This document shows positions 16,555 to 25,614 of a stretch of 45,256 nucleotides of DNA, piece by piece (within the stretch, counting starts at the first letter, position 1; each line of letters starts with the position of its first letter). This DNA comes from Roseibacillus sp. (GTDB lineage: Bacteria; Verrucomicrobiota; Verrucomicrobiia; Verrucomicrobiales; Akkermansiaceae), in assembly GCA_002686085.1 (NCBI GenBank), contig NZAC01000008.1, positions 3,942 through 49,197 of the forward strand, written 5' to 3'. Made by a program: the position numbers and the translations under genes. The notes below the pieces were generated by a model, which had not been told where the DNA came from, did not search any database, and worked only from the letters and a program-made list of their open reading frames with translations.

Positions 16555-19317
16555 ATGACCGCCGCGGAAATTCGCCAGAGCTTTCTGGACTTCTTTGAAG
16601 AGAAGAGGCACTCCATTGTGCCCTCCGCATCGCTCCTGCCTCAGTCCCCCGGATTGCTCTTCACCAATGCGGGGATGAACCAGTTCGTTCCCTACTTCCT
16701 AGGCACAGAAAAGGCGCCCTACGCCCCTCCCCGCGCCGCTGACACTCAGAAGTGCATCCGGGCGGGAGGGAAGCACAACGACCTCGAGGACGTGGGCCAG
16801 GATTCCTACCACCACACCTTTTTCGAGATGCTGGGGAACTGGTCCTTCGGAGATTATTTCAAGCAGGACGCGATCACCTGGGCATGGGAGCTCATGGTTG
16901 AGCGATGGGGCTTTCCTCCCGAGCGCCTTTACGCCACCGTTTATCGCCCTGATCCGGGAGACCCTGCCGCCTTTGACCAGGAAGCCTACGACTACTGGAA
17001 GGCCTTGTTCGAAAAGGCCGGCTGTGACCCTGAGGTCCATATCGTCGATGGCAACAAGGCCGATAACTTCTGGATGATGGGAGAGACGGGCCCCTGCGGG
17101 CCTTGCTCTGAGCTACATGTGGACCTCACCCCGGAGGGAGATACCGGGGGCCTGCTGGTGAACAAGGATAGTGATCAGTGCATCGAGATCTGGAACCTCG
17201 TCTTCATTCAATTCAATGCCGAGGCAGACGGGAGCTTTCGGGACCTTCCCTCCAAACATGTCGATACCGGCATGGGATTCGAACGTGCCTGTTCAATTAT
17301 CCAAAACACAAATGGCTTCACTGATTTTTCGCGCAAGGCCTCGAACTACAACACCGATGTCTTCCGTCCCATCTTCAATACCCTCGAGGAGCTGAGCGGA
17401 AAAACCTATCAGGACGTTTATCCCGGTCCTGACGAGAAGGCTCCGGACGAGACCGTAAAGACGGCAGTAGCATTTCGGGTTATCGCCGATCACCTTCGTA
17501 CGCTCAGCTTCTCGATCGCAGATGGGATTCTTCCGGGCAACACCGGGCGCAATTACGTCCTGCGACGCATCCTGCGGCGCGCGGTACGATACGGCCGGTC
17601 TCTGGGCTTCACCGGAGATAAATTCGTCCTGACCGCACTGGTTAAGACCCTCGTGAACCAGATGGAACGGGCCTTCCCGGAGCTCAAGGCTCGGGAGTCT
17701 GCCATAGTAGAAACCCTGCAGCGTGAAGAGCGCAGCTTCAACGAGACCCTCGACCGGGGCCTCACCCTCTTTGAGGAAGAAGCCGCCAGACTCTCCGGCG
17801 AAGCCTTCCCCGCCGAGGCCGCCTTCAAGCTTTATGATACCTTTGGCTTCCCGGTGGACCTTACCCAGCTTCTCTGCCGCGAAAGGGGTATCTCTCTGGA
17901 GATGTCCCGCTTCGAGGAGCTCATGGAGCAGGCCAGAAAAATCGCTCGCGACGCCCAAAAATCAGAAATTGTTTCCGCTCTCGACATCGCCACCGAAGTT
18001 CACACGGAGTTTATCGGCTTTGAGCAGGACAGCTGCGAAGCCACTATTCTGGAGATGCACCTCGATGGGGACCTTCGCTGGCTCCTGACGGATCGCTCCC
18101 CCTTTTATGCAGAAATGGGCGGGCAGGTTGGAGATACCGGCGTCGTCTCTGTTGGGAACTCGGAGATCCCGATCGTTGCGCTCCAGCAGATTGGGTCGGC
18201 CCGGGCCCACGGCGTTCCCGCGGATCCGTCTTCCTCCCTGAAATCTGGCGATAAGATCACGCTCTCTATTCATTCTGCACGGAGGCGGCCCATTGAAGCC
18301 CACCACACTGCCACCCACCTGCTACACTGGGCTCTACACGAAATTGTTTCCCCGGAGGCAACCCAGCAGGGCTCCTTGGTGGCCGAGGACCGTCTACGGT
18401 TTGATTTCACCTCCAGCGCCGTGAGCCCGGAACAGATCTCCGCGCTCGAGGAAAAGGTCAACAGCTGCATTGAGGCCGGCGAAGCCGTGAGCTGGCAGGA
18501 AGTTTCCTTCGGCGAAGTTCAAGGCCGTGAGGACATCATGCAGTTCTTCGGCGACAAGTATGGCGACAAGGTCCGGGTGGTCCAGATCGGGGGCGAGCCC
18601 CGGGCCTTGGACGGCTACTCGATGGAACTGTGTGGGGGTGCCCACGTCCGCAACACCGCAGAAATCGGGCTCTTCAAAATCCGGCGCGAGGAAGCGATCG
18701 CCGCCGGCACTCGCCGGATCGAAGCAGTCTGCGGAGCCGCCGCGGAGGCCTACCTCGCTGAGCTTGTAGAACAAGAAGCTGAAGAGAAGCACGCTGCACT
18801 CGCCAAGCTGAGCGCTGCCAACGATGCCCTCTCGGCCCTCGGCATCGAGCAGTTCAAGCCCCTCGACGAGGCCGATGCGGCGTCCATCAAGTCCGCTGCG
18901 GTCGAGGCCGAAAAGGCCCTCAAGAAAGCTCAGGCTGCGACCGCTGCCCGACAGGCTGACACGTTTCTCGCGGCCCTCCTGAAAGGCGATAGCCATCCCT
19001 CAGCAATCGTCGAATCCCTAGAGGGCCCCGCAGCCCTTCTGCAGGAGCTGCTTAATGGCCTGAAAAAGGCTGGGTTCATCGGCTCCGCCGTCCTCGTAGT
19101 TGATGACGGGGAAAAACTTCACCTTGGGGCTCTCTGCGGGTCTGATGGACAGAGCGCCGGAAACCGGGCCGGGGACCTGATCAAAGCTCTCGCCCCCTTG
19201 GTGGGCGGCAAGGGTGGAGGCAAGCCCGACATGGCCCGTGGCGCAGGAGCGGACCGCTCTGGGAAAAATAATCTGCTTGCTGCCGCACGCGCGGAATTTC
19301 AACAGGCCAATTCATAA
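16555..19317 (+). CDS. alaS: Alanyl-tRNA synthetase
   Basis: This 920-residue class II synthetase attaches alanine to tRNA-Ala. I use the ATG at 16555 (MTAAEIRQSFLDFFEEKRH), the conserved N-terminus, instead of an upstream TTG at 16516. The catalytic domain shows TFFEMLGNWSFGDYFK and MGFERACSIIQ. The tRNA-recognition region contains DGILPGNTGRNYVLRRILRR. The editing domain carries HHTATHLLHWAL (HxxxH) and the CGGAHVRNT (C-x3-H) zinc-binding pair. A C-terminal DHHA1 part has the Gly-rich VGGKGGGKPDMARGAGAD. Length is a little longer than the common 870-880, with the extra residues spread through the middle. All key residues are present. Confidence 0.98.
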   Translation: MTAAEIRQSFLDFFEEKRHSIVPSASLLPQSPGLLFTNAGMNQFVPYFLGTEKAPYAPPRAADTQKCIRAGGKHNDLEDVGQDSYHHTFFEMLGNWSFGDYFKQDAITWAWELMVERWGFPPERLYATVYRPDPGDPAAFDQEAYDYWKALFEKAGCDPEVHIVDGNKADNFWMMGETGPCGPCSELHVDLTPEGDTGGLLVNKDSDQCIEIWNLVFIQFNAEADGSFRDLPSKHVDTGMGFERACSIIQNTNGFTDFSRKASNYNTDVFRPIFNTLEELSGKTYQDVYPGPDEKAPDETVKTAVAFRVIADHLRTLSFSIADGILPGNTGRNYVLRRILRRAVRYGRSLGFTGDKFVLTALVKTLVNQMERAFPELKARESAIVETLQREERSFNETLDRGLTLFEEEAARLSGEAFPAEAAFKLYDTFGFPVDLTQLLCRERGISLEMSRFEELMEQARKIARDAQKSEIVSALDIATEVHTEFIGFEQDSCEATILEMHLDGDLRWLLTDRSPFYAEMGGQVGDTGVVSVGNSEIPIVALQQIGSARAHGVPADPSSSLKSGDKITLSIHSARRRPIEAHHTATHLLHWALHEIVSPEATQQGSLVAEDRLRFDFTSSAVSPEQISALEEKVNSCIEAGEAVSWQEVSFGEVQGREDIMQFFGDKYGDKVRVVQIGGEPRALDGYSMELCGGAHVRNTAEIGLFKIRREEAIAAGTRRIEAVCGAAAEAYLAELVEQEAEEKHAALAKLSAANDALSALGIEQFKPLDEADAASIKSAAVEAEKALKKAQAATAARQADTFLAALLKGDSHPSAIVESLEGPAALLQELLNGLKKAGFIGSAVLVVDDGEKLHLGALCGSDGQSAGNRAGDLIKALAPLVGGKGGGKPDMARGAGADRSGKNNLLAAARAEFQQANS

Positions 19318-19324
19318 AGAAGCT

Positions 19325-19948
19325 TTATTTCGACGAGCCATCTTGCGCGCCGTCTCCGCCGGCTGTTAGAGACCCGTAAAGGAGTTCGGCCTTGGCGCGC
19401 TGTCGCCTGCCAAGGCTGTCGATCAAGAAGCCGAAAGAGAAGATCAGGAGGCCAAGGGGGATAAAGTCGAAGGAGAGGGGGATGGCGAGCAAGAGGGCTC
19501 CTCCAGAGAACATCACCCAGTCCATTACTCCTTTCCGACGAGGCGCCAGCCCGCCGATGACTAATGCGATCGGCCCTGTCAAGGCGAAGGCCCACAGGAC
19601 TGCGATTCCAAGAGCCGTAGCAATCCCTTTCCTCCCCGGTCTCTCGGTAATTTCTTCGCTCATGGGGCCGCGCCCCTCTAGCCGTCGCAGCACCAAGCGC
19701 GATCGCAGGAAAGCGAGCGCGAAGAGATACCAGCCTGCAGCCCCACCAAGATAAAGGAGAATACCTAACTCCCCCAGGGTATAGATATGAAACACCAACA
19801 GGTGTCCGCCAATCGGGAACGCAAGACCCGTGCTCGCTCCCAGGGCTACAAGGTGGTGCGAAATCCTGTCGCGGGGAGCCAGCCAAGCCCCCCCGGCCAC
19901 CAACGCGCTGGCAGCAAACATCACGAGAATAATCAACTGGTCTGACAC
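19325..19948 (-). CDS. Multi-pass membrane protein of unknown function
   Basis: This 207-residue hydrophobic protein has about five to six membrane segments (LIILVMFAASALVAGGAWL, VALGASTGLAFPIGGHLLVF, LGILLYLGGAAGWYLFALAFL, ATALGIAVLWAFALTGPIAL, then two closely spaced near 140-180). No family is recognised. The GTG start at 19948 is supported by TAAGG about ten bases upstream. The stop faces the alaS stop seven bases away. The overlapping longer frame (19299-19973) on the same strand is Arg/Cys-rich without membrane character, so I consider it a shadow. Confidence 0.65.
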   Translation of the reverse strand: MSDQLIILVMFAASALVAGGAWLAPRDRISHHLVALGASTGLAFPIGGHLLVFHIYTLGELGILLYLGGAAGWYLFALAFLRSRLVLRRLEGRGPMSEEITERPGRKGIATALGIAVLWAFALTGPIALVIGGLAPRRKGVMDWVMFSGGALLLAIPLSFDFIPLGLLIFSFGFLIDSLGRRQRAKAELLYGSLTAGGDGAQDGSSK

Positions 19949-20076
19949 CGTGGCGTAGCCTTAGATTTCTCAAAACCCTAGTAGTGAATCAAGCCGCGCA
20001 CTACGCGCTCGCGTACCACAAAGAGGCGATGCGTCAAAGGCCTTGAAAATCGAGCGCGACTTGAAAGAATAGTGTC

Positions 20077-20598
20077 ATGAGTGAGGAGCCTGAAAAAGCA
20101 GCTTGGCGAGGGGGCCCTTCCCAGCTTGTGAATTTTCCTGCCTTCGTCGCCAGCGCGGTGGTCGCTAGTATTTTCTTCGTGGTTGGACCGAGATTTCCAG
20201 AGATCCAGAACTATATCATGCTGGGAGCGCTCATCCCGGCTCTCTGGGCCGGGTGGAAATGGCTGACTGTGCGTTGCCACCGATTTGAGATCAGCACCGA
20301 ACGCCTTAAAATGTTCGAAGGTGTCCTCAACCGGTCCGTGGACGAAATCGAGCTATATCGAGTGAAGGACACTCAGATCCAGCAGCCCATTCTCTATCGT
20401 CTTTTTGGTTTGGGTCATGTCATTCTGGAGACCTCGGACCGAAGCCACCCAAAAGCGACTCTCAACGCTATCAAGGACCCGAGGGAAGTCGGCGAGATCC
20501 TGCGCCGGGAGGTTGAGTCCCTCCGCGACAAAAAGCGTGTGCGCGAGGTGGACTTTGACGAGTCAGGAGATAGCGAGTTCGGAGACGAGCTCGGCTAG
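20077..20598 (+). CDS. Bacterial PH-domain (YdbS/DUF304-like) membrane protein
   Basis: This 173-residue protein has two membrane segments (LVNFPAFVASAVVASIFFVVG and IMLGALIPALWAGWKWL) followed by a bacterial pleckstrin-homology-like domain (about 75-150: HRFEISTERLKMFEGVLNRSVDEIELYRVKD, FGLGHVILETSD, LNAIKDPREVGEILRREVE). A charged tail rich in Asp and Glu ends the protein. The typical family members occur as YdbS/YdbT pairs in membranes; here it is single. The function is unknown. It is 78 bases upstream of a tRNA gene in the same orientation, so read-through is possible. Confidence 0.85.
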   Translation: MSEEPEKAAWRGGPSQLVNFPAFVASAVVASIFFVVGPRFPEIQNYIMLGALIPALWAGWKWLTVRCHRFEISTERLKMFEGVLNRSVDEIELYRVKDTQIQQPILYRLFGLGHVILETSDRSHPKATLNAIKDPREVGEILRREVESLRDKKRVREVDFDESGDSEFGDELG

Positions 20599-20676
20599 GC
20601 AAACTGCGGGAATTCTGTCGGAAGGACTTGCACTGGTCTCCAGAACAGGCATCCTCCCGCCGCCGAAATTTATAAT

Positions 20677-20752
20677 GCGGGGTTAGCTCAGTTGGTAGAG
20701 CAACTCGTTTACACCGAGTGGGTCGGCGGTTCGAGTCCGTCACTCCGCACCA
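20677..20752 (+). tRNA. tRNA-Val (anticodon UAC)
   Basis: A full 76-base cloverleaf can be drawn. The acceptor stem pairs GCGGGGT (20677-20683) with ACTCCGC (20742-20748), with one G-T pair. The D-arm is TAGCTCAGTTGGTAGAGCA, the anticodon stem is ACTCG/CGAGT with loop TTTACAC, and the T-arm contains GGTTCGAGTCC. The anticodon TAC reads valine codons. The discriminator base is A and the CCA end is encoded (20750-20752). A TATAAT sequence immediately abuts the 5' end and cannot be its normal promoter, so transcription may come from upstream. Confidence 0.97.
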
Positions 20753-20931
20753 TCCGGCCGTCCTTGGCAGAGAGGGCTTGAGGCATTCTGGCGGCCAGTA
20801 ACTCTACCGCATCCCTCAATCGGATCTTGCGCTCAGCGCAGATCATCCTCAAATCTGGGAGGCTCCCTCGCCGCTGGGGCCGGCAGGCCATGCTTTTTCG
20901 GTCCCCGAATCTAAACTACTCCCCTGAAACG

Positions 20932-22347
20932 ATGTCTCTCCGCCAGATGCCACTCCTTCTCCTGGCCGCCATTGCGCTGGCCTCAAATTCAGCCGTCGCC
21001 GCCAAGCCGAATTTCATCATCATCTTCACCGACGATCAGGGCTACGGAGACCTGAGCTGCTTCGGCTCTACCACTATCAAGACCCCCAACATCGATCGAA
21101 TCGCCAAGGAGGGCCGGAAGTTCACCAGCTTCATGGTTGCCTCGCCGGTATGCACCCCCTCCCGGGCTGCTCTCCTGACAGGGTGCTATCCCAAGCGGGT
21201 GGGAATGCACCAGCACGTACTCTTCCCTTCCTCCCGGAAAGGCCTGAACCCGGAAGAACATACCATCGCCGATCACCTCAAGGCGCAGGATTATGCTACC
21301 GCCTGCTTCGGCAAGTGGCATCTTGGCCATCAGCAGGAAGTGCTTCCGACCTCCAACGGGTTCGATACCTACTTTGGCATTCCCTACTCCAACGACATGA
21401 ACCATCCCGACAACAAGGGAAAGCCCCGCGGAGGCTGGCAGGGCATGGACCTTCTATGGGACGACCCAAAGTCTACCCTGACCAAATGGAAGACTCCGCT
21501 TTTCGAGGATGAAAAGATTGTCGAGTTGCCGGTCGACCAGCGCACCATCACACGTCGATGCACCCAGAAGGCCATAGACTTCGTGCAAGCCAACAAAGAA
21601 AATCCGTTCTTTGTCTATCTGCCCCACTCCATGCCGCATATTCCGCTCTACGTTCCAGACGACGTGCGCGACCCCGACCCAAAGAACGCCTACATCAACA
21701 CTATCGAGCATATCGATACCGAGGTCGGGCGCCTGCTGGACACCCTCGACAAGTTGGAACTGACCGAGAAGACCTACGTGATCTACACCACAGACAATGG
21801 CCCATGGCTTCCCTTCCGGCACCATGGCGGTTCCGCAGGGCCTCTCAGGGACGGGAAGGGCTCGACCTTCGAAGGGGGGCAACGAGTCCCCTGTGTCATG
21901 CGGGGGCCAGGCATCCCTGCCGGAACGGTCTGTTCCGAGCTCACCGGAACGATTGATATCCTGCCGACCATCGCAGCAATCACCGGAACCACCCTGCCTG
22001 CAGGAACAAAAATCGACGGGCTTGATGTCTCCGACCTCTGGATGAACAAGGCTAAAAAATCCCCCCGCCATGAATTCCTTCATTACACCTCAAGGGGGGA
22101 GCTCCAGGGAATCCGGCAGGGGAAGTGGAAACTCCTCGTAAAAGGCCCAAGAGGCCGCAGGGGCCAAGGCAAAACCGGCTCCAAGAATGCAGGCCAGATA
22201 TTCCTCTTTGACTTGGAGCAGGACATGGGAGAGCAAAATAACCTGGCCAGTCAGAACTCAGAAATTGTTGAAGGCCTTAAAAAGCGGATGGCCGCTCTGG
22301 ACAAGGAGATTACTTCCAACGCCCGCGCCCCTTGGACGAAGGACTGA
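20932..22347 (+). CDS. Secreted arylsulfatase-type sulfatase (Cys type)
   Basis: This 471-residue sulfatase starts at the ATG at 20932, giving a signal peptide (MPLLLLAAIALASNSAVAA). The formylglycine motif is CTPSRAALLTG with Cys74 as the residue that needs conversion. Metal-binding residues appear in TDDQGYGDLSCFG, and FGKWHLGH and TTDNGPW are also typical. The catalytic domain fits the type I sulfatase S1 family, which removes sulfate esters from polysaccharides or other substrates. The sulfate substrate is not predictable from the sequence. It is the first gene of a possible secreted trio with the azurin-PA14 protein and the propeller protein (gap 146 bases to the next start). No intact formylglycine-generating enzyme is in this window. 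Confidence 0.95.
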   Translation: MSLRQMPLLLLAAIALASNSAVAAKPNFIIIFTDDQGYGDLSCFGSTTIKTPNIDRIAKEGRKFTSFMVASPVCTPSRAALLTGCYPKRVGMHQHVLFPSSRKGLNPEEHTIADHLKAQDYATACFGKWHLGHQQEVLPTSNGFDTYFGIPYSNDMNHPDNKGKPRGGWQGMDLLWDDPKSTLTKWKTPLFEDEKIVELPVDQRTITRRCTQKAIDFVQANKENPFFVYLPHSMPHIPLYVPDDVRDPDPKNAYINTIEHIDTEVGRLLDTLDKLELTEKTYVIYTTDNGPWLPFRHHGGSAGPLRDGKGSTFEGGQRVPCVMRGPGIPAGTVCSELTGTIDILPTIAAITGTTLPAGTKIDGLDVSDLWMNKAKKSPRHEFLHYTSRGELQGIRQGKWKLLVKGPRGRRGQGKTGSKNAGQIFLFDLEQDMGEQNNLASQNSEIVEGLKKRMAALDKEITSNARAPWTKD

Positions 22348-22493
22348 TCCGCCCTCGCAAAATTTCCTCTGACTTTCTTGCCAGATCCTCTCCAAGTCGT
22401 CGTAATACTCTGCCGCTGGACATCGCAGACCATCCCGCTGCTACTCTCGACTTTTCGTCCCCCATGACCGAAATCTCAAAAACACCGCATCCA

Positions 22494-24074
22494 ATGAAAT
22501 CCAGGCTTCTTACATTTGCCGCTCTATGCGGCACCGCTCTCTCTCTTCACGCGCAGTCTCCCCCAAAGGGATTTGAAAAGGTCGATCAGGAAATCACCAT
22601 TTCAACCCTGCAGGCGGCGATGAAGTATGACGTCCGCTCGTTCAGCGTAAAACCAAACGCAAAGGTGAAGCTCACCTTCAAGAACCCGGACGACCTCCCG
22701 CATAACCTCATCCTGTGTACTCCCGGAAAGTCGAAAGGTGGCGACAAGGGAAAAGAGGTCATCGATGCCGTCCTCAAACTTGGGGAAAAAGGAGTCGAGC
22801 AGAACTGGGAGCCCAAGGGGCACCCCCGCATTCTCCACAGCACTGGGATGGTCCAGCCCAAGAAAGAGTCCGTAATCTGGTTCAGGGCACCAAAGAAAGA
22901 AGGAAACTACCCTTACATTTGCACGTTCCCGGGCCACTTCGAGCTGATGAACGGAATGATGGCGGTCTCCAAGCGAGCCAACCCGGTGACCAACCTGACT
23001 TACAAGTTCTATCACGGCAAGTGGGACAAGCTCCCCGACTTTTCCAAGATGGAACCAAAAAAGACGGGGACTCTTGCCAGCGGCCTTTTCGAGCTCAGCC
23101 CAAAAGACCGGGACAACGAGTTCGGCTTCGTCTTCACCGGGGACATTGAATGCCCAAAGGATGGCATCTACACCTTCACGGTTACCTCCGATGATGGTTC
23201 GAGCCTCTATATCGATAACATCAGGGTGGTGAACAACGACGGGGTGCACCCAGCCCGAGCCACCAAGGGGCAGGTTCGCCTCAAGGCCGGTAAGAGAAAA
23301 ATTGAGGTCCGCTATTTCGAAGGGGGTGGGGAGCAGAGCCTCTTTGTAGAATGGGCCGGGCCGGGAGTGAAAAAGCAGCCTTTGTCCCCGGGCTCAGGCT
23401 CCTCGGGAGGCAGCGGCCCAAGCGGAATGCTTATCACCGCTGCGGACGGAGAGGCTGCCATCTATCGCAACTTCATCTCGGACGCCGGGCCCCGGGCCAT
23501 CGGCGTTGGCTACTCTGAGGGTGTCAACCTCACCTTCGACGCCAACAACATGCGCTTCGCTCAGATCTGGCAGGGAGACTTCATGGACGGCGCCCGCCAC
23601 TGGAACGGCCGGGGACAGGGTTTCCAGCCCCCTGCTGGCGACGCGGTAATCAAACTGCCCGCCGGGGCCGCATTTGCCTCCCTCGAGTCAGCTGGCGCAG
23701 CCTGGCCGAAAGCAGAGACACGCTCCTCTGCATTCCGTTTCCGCGGTTACCAGTTGAACAAAAAGCAGCAGCCCAGATTCCACTATGAAATGGGCGAAGT
23801 CTCCATCGAGGACACCCCTGTGCCAGTCGCTGGAGGAGAATATGGCCACCTCACCCGCTCTCTGCAGCTTTCGGCCAAGACAGCCCCAGCCAATCTCTAT
23901 TTTCGGGCCGCCTCAGGAAATATCACCGTTGCTCCCGGTGGATTTATCGTTAATGGCGATCTCATGATTTCCACGAAAAGCAAGGCCACCATCGAGGCCA
24001 ACGAGCTGCGACTTCCCGTTGAGTTCAAGAACGGCTCCGCAAAAATTGAGCTGACCTACAAGTGGGCCCAGTAA
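22494..24074 (+). CDS. Secreted azurin-like cupredoxin fused to a PA14 domain
   Basis: This 526-residue protein starts at 22494 to give a signal peptide (about 1-20). The first domain (about 30-160) is an azurin-type cupredoxin with all four copper ligands: H70 (DLPHNLILCTPG), C143, H148 and M152 (YICTFPGHFELMNGMM). Then comes a PA14 domain (about 166-300; GIYTFTVTSDDGSSLYIDN, RKIEVRYFEGGGEQSLFVEW). A Gly/Ser linker (GSGSSGGSGPSG) leads to a C-terminal domain of about 170 residues (AAIYRNFISDAGPRAIGVGY, MRFAQIWQGDFMDGARHW) that I do not recognise with certainty; it may belong to the DUF6797-type regions that precede sugar-dehydrogenase propellers. The copper domain suggests electron transfer at the cell surface. 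The next gene starts 41 bases on. Confidence 0.85.
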   Translation: MKSRLLTFAALCGTALSLHAQSPPKGFEKVDQEITISTLQAAMKYDVRSFSVKPNAKVKLTFKNPDDLPHNLILCTPGKSKGGDKGKEVIDAVLKLGEKGVEQNWEPKGHPRILHSTGMVQPKKESVIWFRAPKKEGNYPYICTFPGHFELMNGMMAVSKRANPVTNLTYKFYHGKWDKLPDFSKMEPKKTGTLASGLFELSPKDRDNEFGFVFTGDIECPKDGIYTFTVTSDDGSSLYIDNIRVVNNDGVHPARATKGQVRLKAGKRKIEVRYFEGGGEQSLFVEWAGPGVKKQPLSPGSGSSGGSGPSGMLITAADGEAAIYRNFISDAGPRAIGVGYSEGVNLTFDANNMRFAQIWQGDFMDGARHWNGRGQGFQPPAGDAVIKLPAGAAFASLESAGAAWPKAETRSSAFRFRGYQLNKKQQPRFHYEMGEVSIEDTPVPVAGGEYGHLTRSLQLSAKTAPANLYFRAASGNITVAPGGFIVNGDLMISTKSKATIEANELRLPVEFKNGSAKIELTYKWAQ

Positions 24075-24115
24075 GTAGCCGCATCGGAAACAACCTTACA
24101 AACGAAACAAATTTT

Positions 24116-25600
24116 ATGAAAACACCACCCGCCTTTGCCAAGCTCAGCGCCACCCGCGCCTGCATCTCTTCCATGCTCGCTGCGACAGCCCTTGCCGCGG
24201 CAGCTCCCACCATGGAAGACTTTTATCTGCGCGAGGAGATTCCTTTGCCAGAAGGAGAGGTCATGGAGGGAGCCTCCATTTCCATCATCGATGACAAGCG
24301 CGTCGCCCTCGCAACCCGCCGCGGCGACGTCTGGATCTGCGATGGCGCCTTCGGGGAGGACCTGAGCAAGGTGACCTGGAGCAAATTTGCCAGCGGATTA
24401 CACGAACCTCTCGGAATGTCCCACAAGGACGGCTGGTTCACCTTTACCCAGCGCCCCGATGTGTCGCGGATGCGAGACAGCGACGGCGACGGCCGAGCCG
24501 ACCAGTTTGTCACTGTGGCTGCCCCCTGGGGAATTAACGGGGATTACCACGAATATGCCTTCGGGACTCCCCCGGATAAGGATGGCAACGTATGGGTGGT
24601 CCTCTGCCTGACCGGATCATTCAATGCCAACTCCCCATGGCGCGGCTGGTGTTTCCGTATTACCCCGGACGGAAAGTCCATCCCGACCTGTTCGGGGATT
24701 CGCTCCCCGGGAGGAATCGGATTCAATATGGAGGGAGATGTCTTCTACTGTGACAATCAGGGCACCTGGAATGGCTCCTCCTCGCTGAAGCACCTCAAGC
24801 CCGGCGGGTTTGTGGGAAATCCGAACGGCAACAAATTCTGGGAGCAAGCACCCAACATGGGGCCCAAGCCCGCAGACCCCAAGAGTGGATCCCGCATCGA
24901 AACAGAGCGCAAGCGCATTCCCCAGCTGGTTCCAACCGCTGTCTGGCTTCCTCACGGCAAGCTTGGACAGTCCCCCACCGGAATCATTCCTGACCATACC
25001 GAAGGCGCCTTCGGCCCCTTTGCGGGCCAAGTTCTCGTTGGAGAGCAAACTCACTCCCAGGTCCAGAGAGTCTTTCTTGAGAAAATCAATGGAGTCTATC
25101 AGGGCGCTGCATTTCCTTTCCTAGGCGGATACCGCTCTGGAATCGTGCCTCTGCGACTCGCAGATGATGGATCTCTCTTCGTTGGAACGACAAATCGCGG
25201 CTGGGGCGCGCGCGGGGGGCTTCCCTTCAGCTTCGAGAGGACGCGTTGGACAGGCAAGGTTCCCTTCGAGATCCACGAGATGAGGATCACCAAAGATGGA
25301 TTCGAACTGACCTTTACGGAGGAAATCGACCCTAAGACTGCAGGCGATAAGGCCAGCTACTCGATGAACTCATGGACCTATGTCTACCAGAGCGGCTATG
25401 GCAGCCCCGAGGTAGACAAAACCGCCCAGAGTATTGAGTCTGTCACCGTAGGGGCCGACAAGAAGTCCGTGCGTCTGAAGGTGGCCAATCGGCAGGCCGG
25501 CCATTGCCATCATCTCAAGTCCGAGGGGGTTCGCAGTAAGTCTGGAGGCGAACTCTGGCACCAGAACGCCTACTACACCATTAACGAGTTTCCCAAGTAA
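24116..25600 (+). CDS. Secreted beta-propeller protein (sugar/sorbosone dehydrogenase-like)
   Basis: This 494-residue protein has a signal peptide (about 1-33, SSMLAATALAAAAP). The body has repeated propeller-type blades with phrases such as RRGDVWICDGAFG, EPLGMSHKDGWFTFTQRPDVSRM, RDSDGDGRADQFVTVA, PDKDGNVWVVLCL, SPGGIGFNMEGDVFYCDNQGTWNG and GEQTHSQVQRVFLE. This pattern is common in verrucomicrobial relatives of PQQ-dependent sugar dehydrogenases and L-sorbosone dehydrogenases. A C-terminal strand-rich segment (PFEIHEMRITKDGFELTFTE) resembles an extra domain. Cofactor is not shown by the sequence. It immediately follows the azurin-like gene, so the cupredoxin could accept its electrons (inference). 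The ATG at 24116 gives the best signal peptide. Confidence 0.8.
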   Translation: MKTPPAFAKLSATRACISSMLAATALAAAAPTMEDFYLREEIPLPEGEVMEGASISIIDDKRVALATRRGDVWICDGAFGEDLSKVTWSKFASGLHEPLGMSHKDGWFTFTQRPDVSRMRDSDGDGRADQFVTVAAPWGINGDYHEYAFGTPPDKDGNVWVVLCLTGSFNANSPWRGWCFRITPDGKSIPTCSGIRSPGGIGFNMEGDVFYCDNQGTWNGSSSLKHLKPGGFVGNPNGNKFWEQAPNMGPKPADPKSGSRIETERKRIPQLVPTAVWLPHGKLGQSPTGIIPDHTEGAFGPFAGQVLVGEQTHSQVQRVFLEKINGVYQGAAFPFLGGYRSGIVPLRLADDGSLFVGTTNRGWGARGGLPFSFERTRWTGKVPFEIHEMRITKDGFELTFTEEIDPKTAGDKASYSMNSWTYVYQSGYGSPEVDKTAQSIESVTVGADKKSVRLKVANRQAGHCHHLKSEGVRSKSGGELWHQNAYYTINEFPK

Positions 25601-25614
25601 GCCGTAGTTGAGAA

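Noticed and set aside
19299..19973. Longer minus-strand frame overlapping the membrane-protein gene
   Set aside because: It is Arg- and Cys-rich with no domain or membrane pattern, while the overlapping frame at 19325-19948 has clear membrane segments and a ribosome-binding sequence.
20671..20676. Perfect TATAAT immediately before tRNA-Val
   Set aside because: It abuts the mature 5' end, so a normal start site would lie inside the tRNA; it cannot be this tRNA's promoter.
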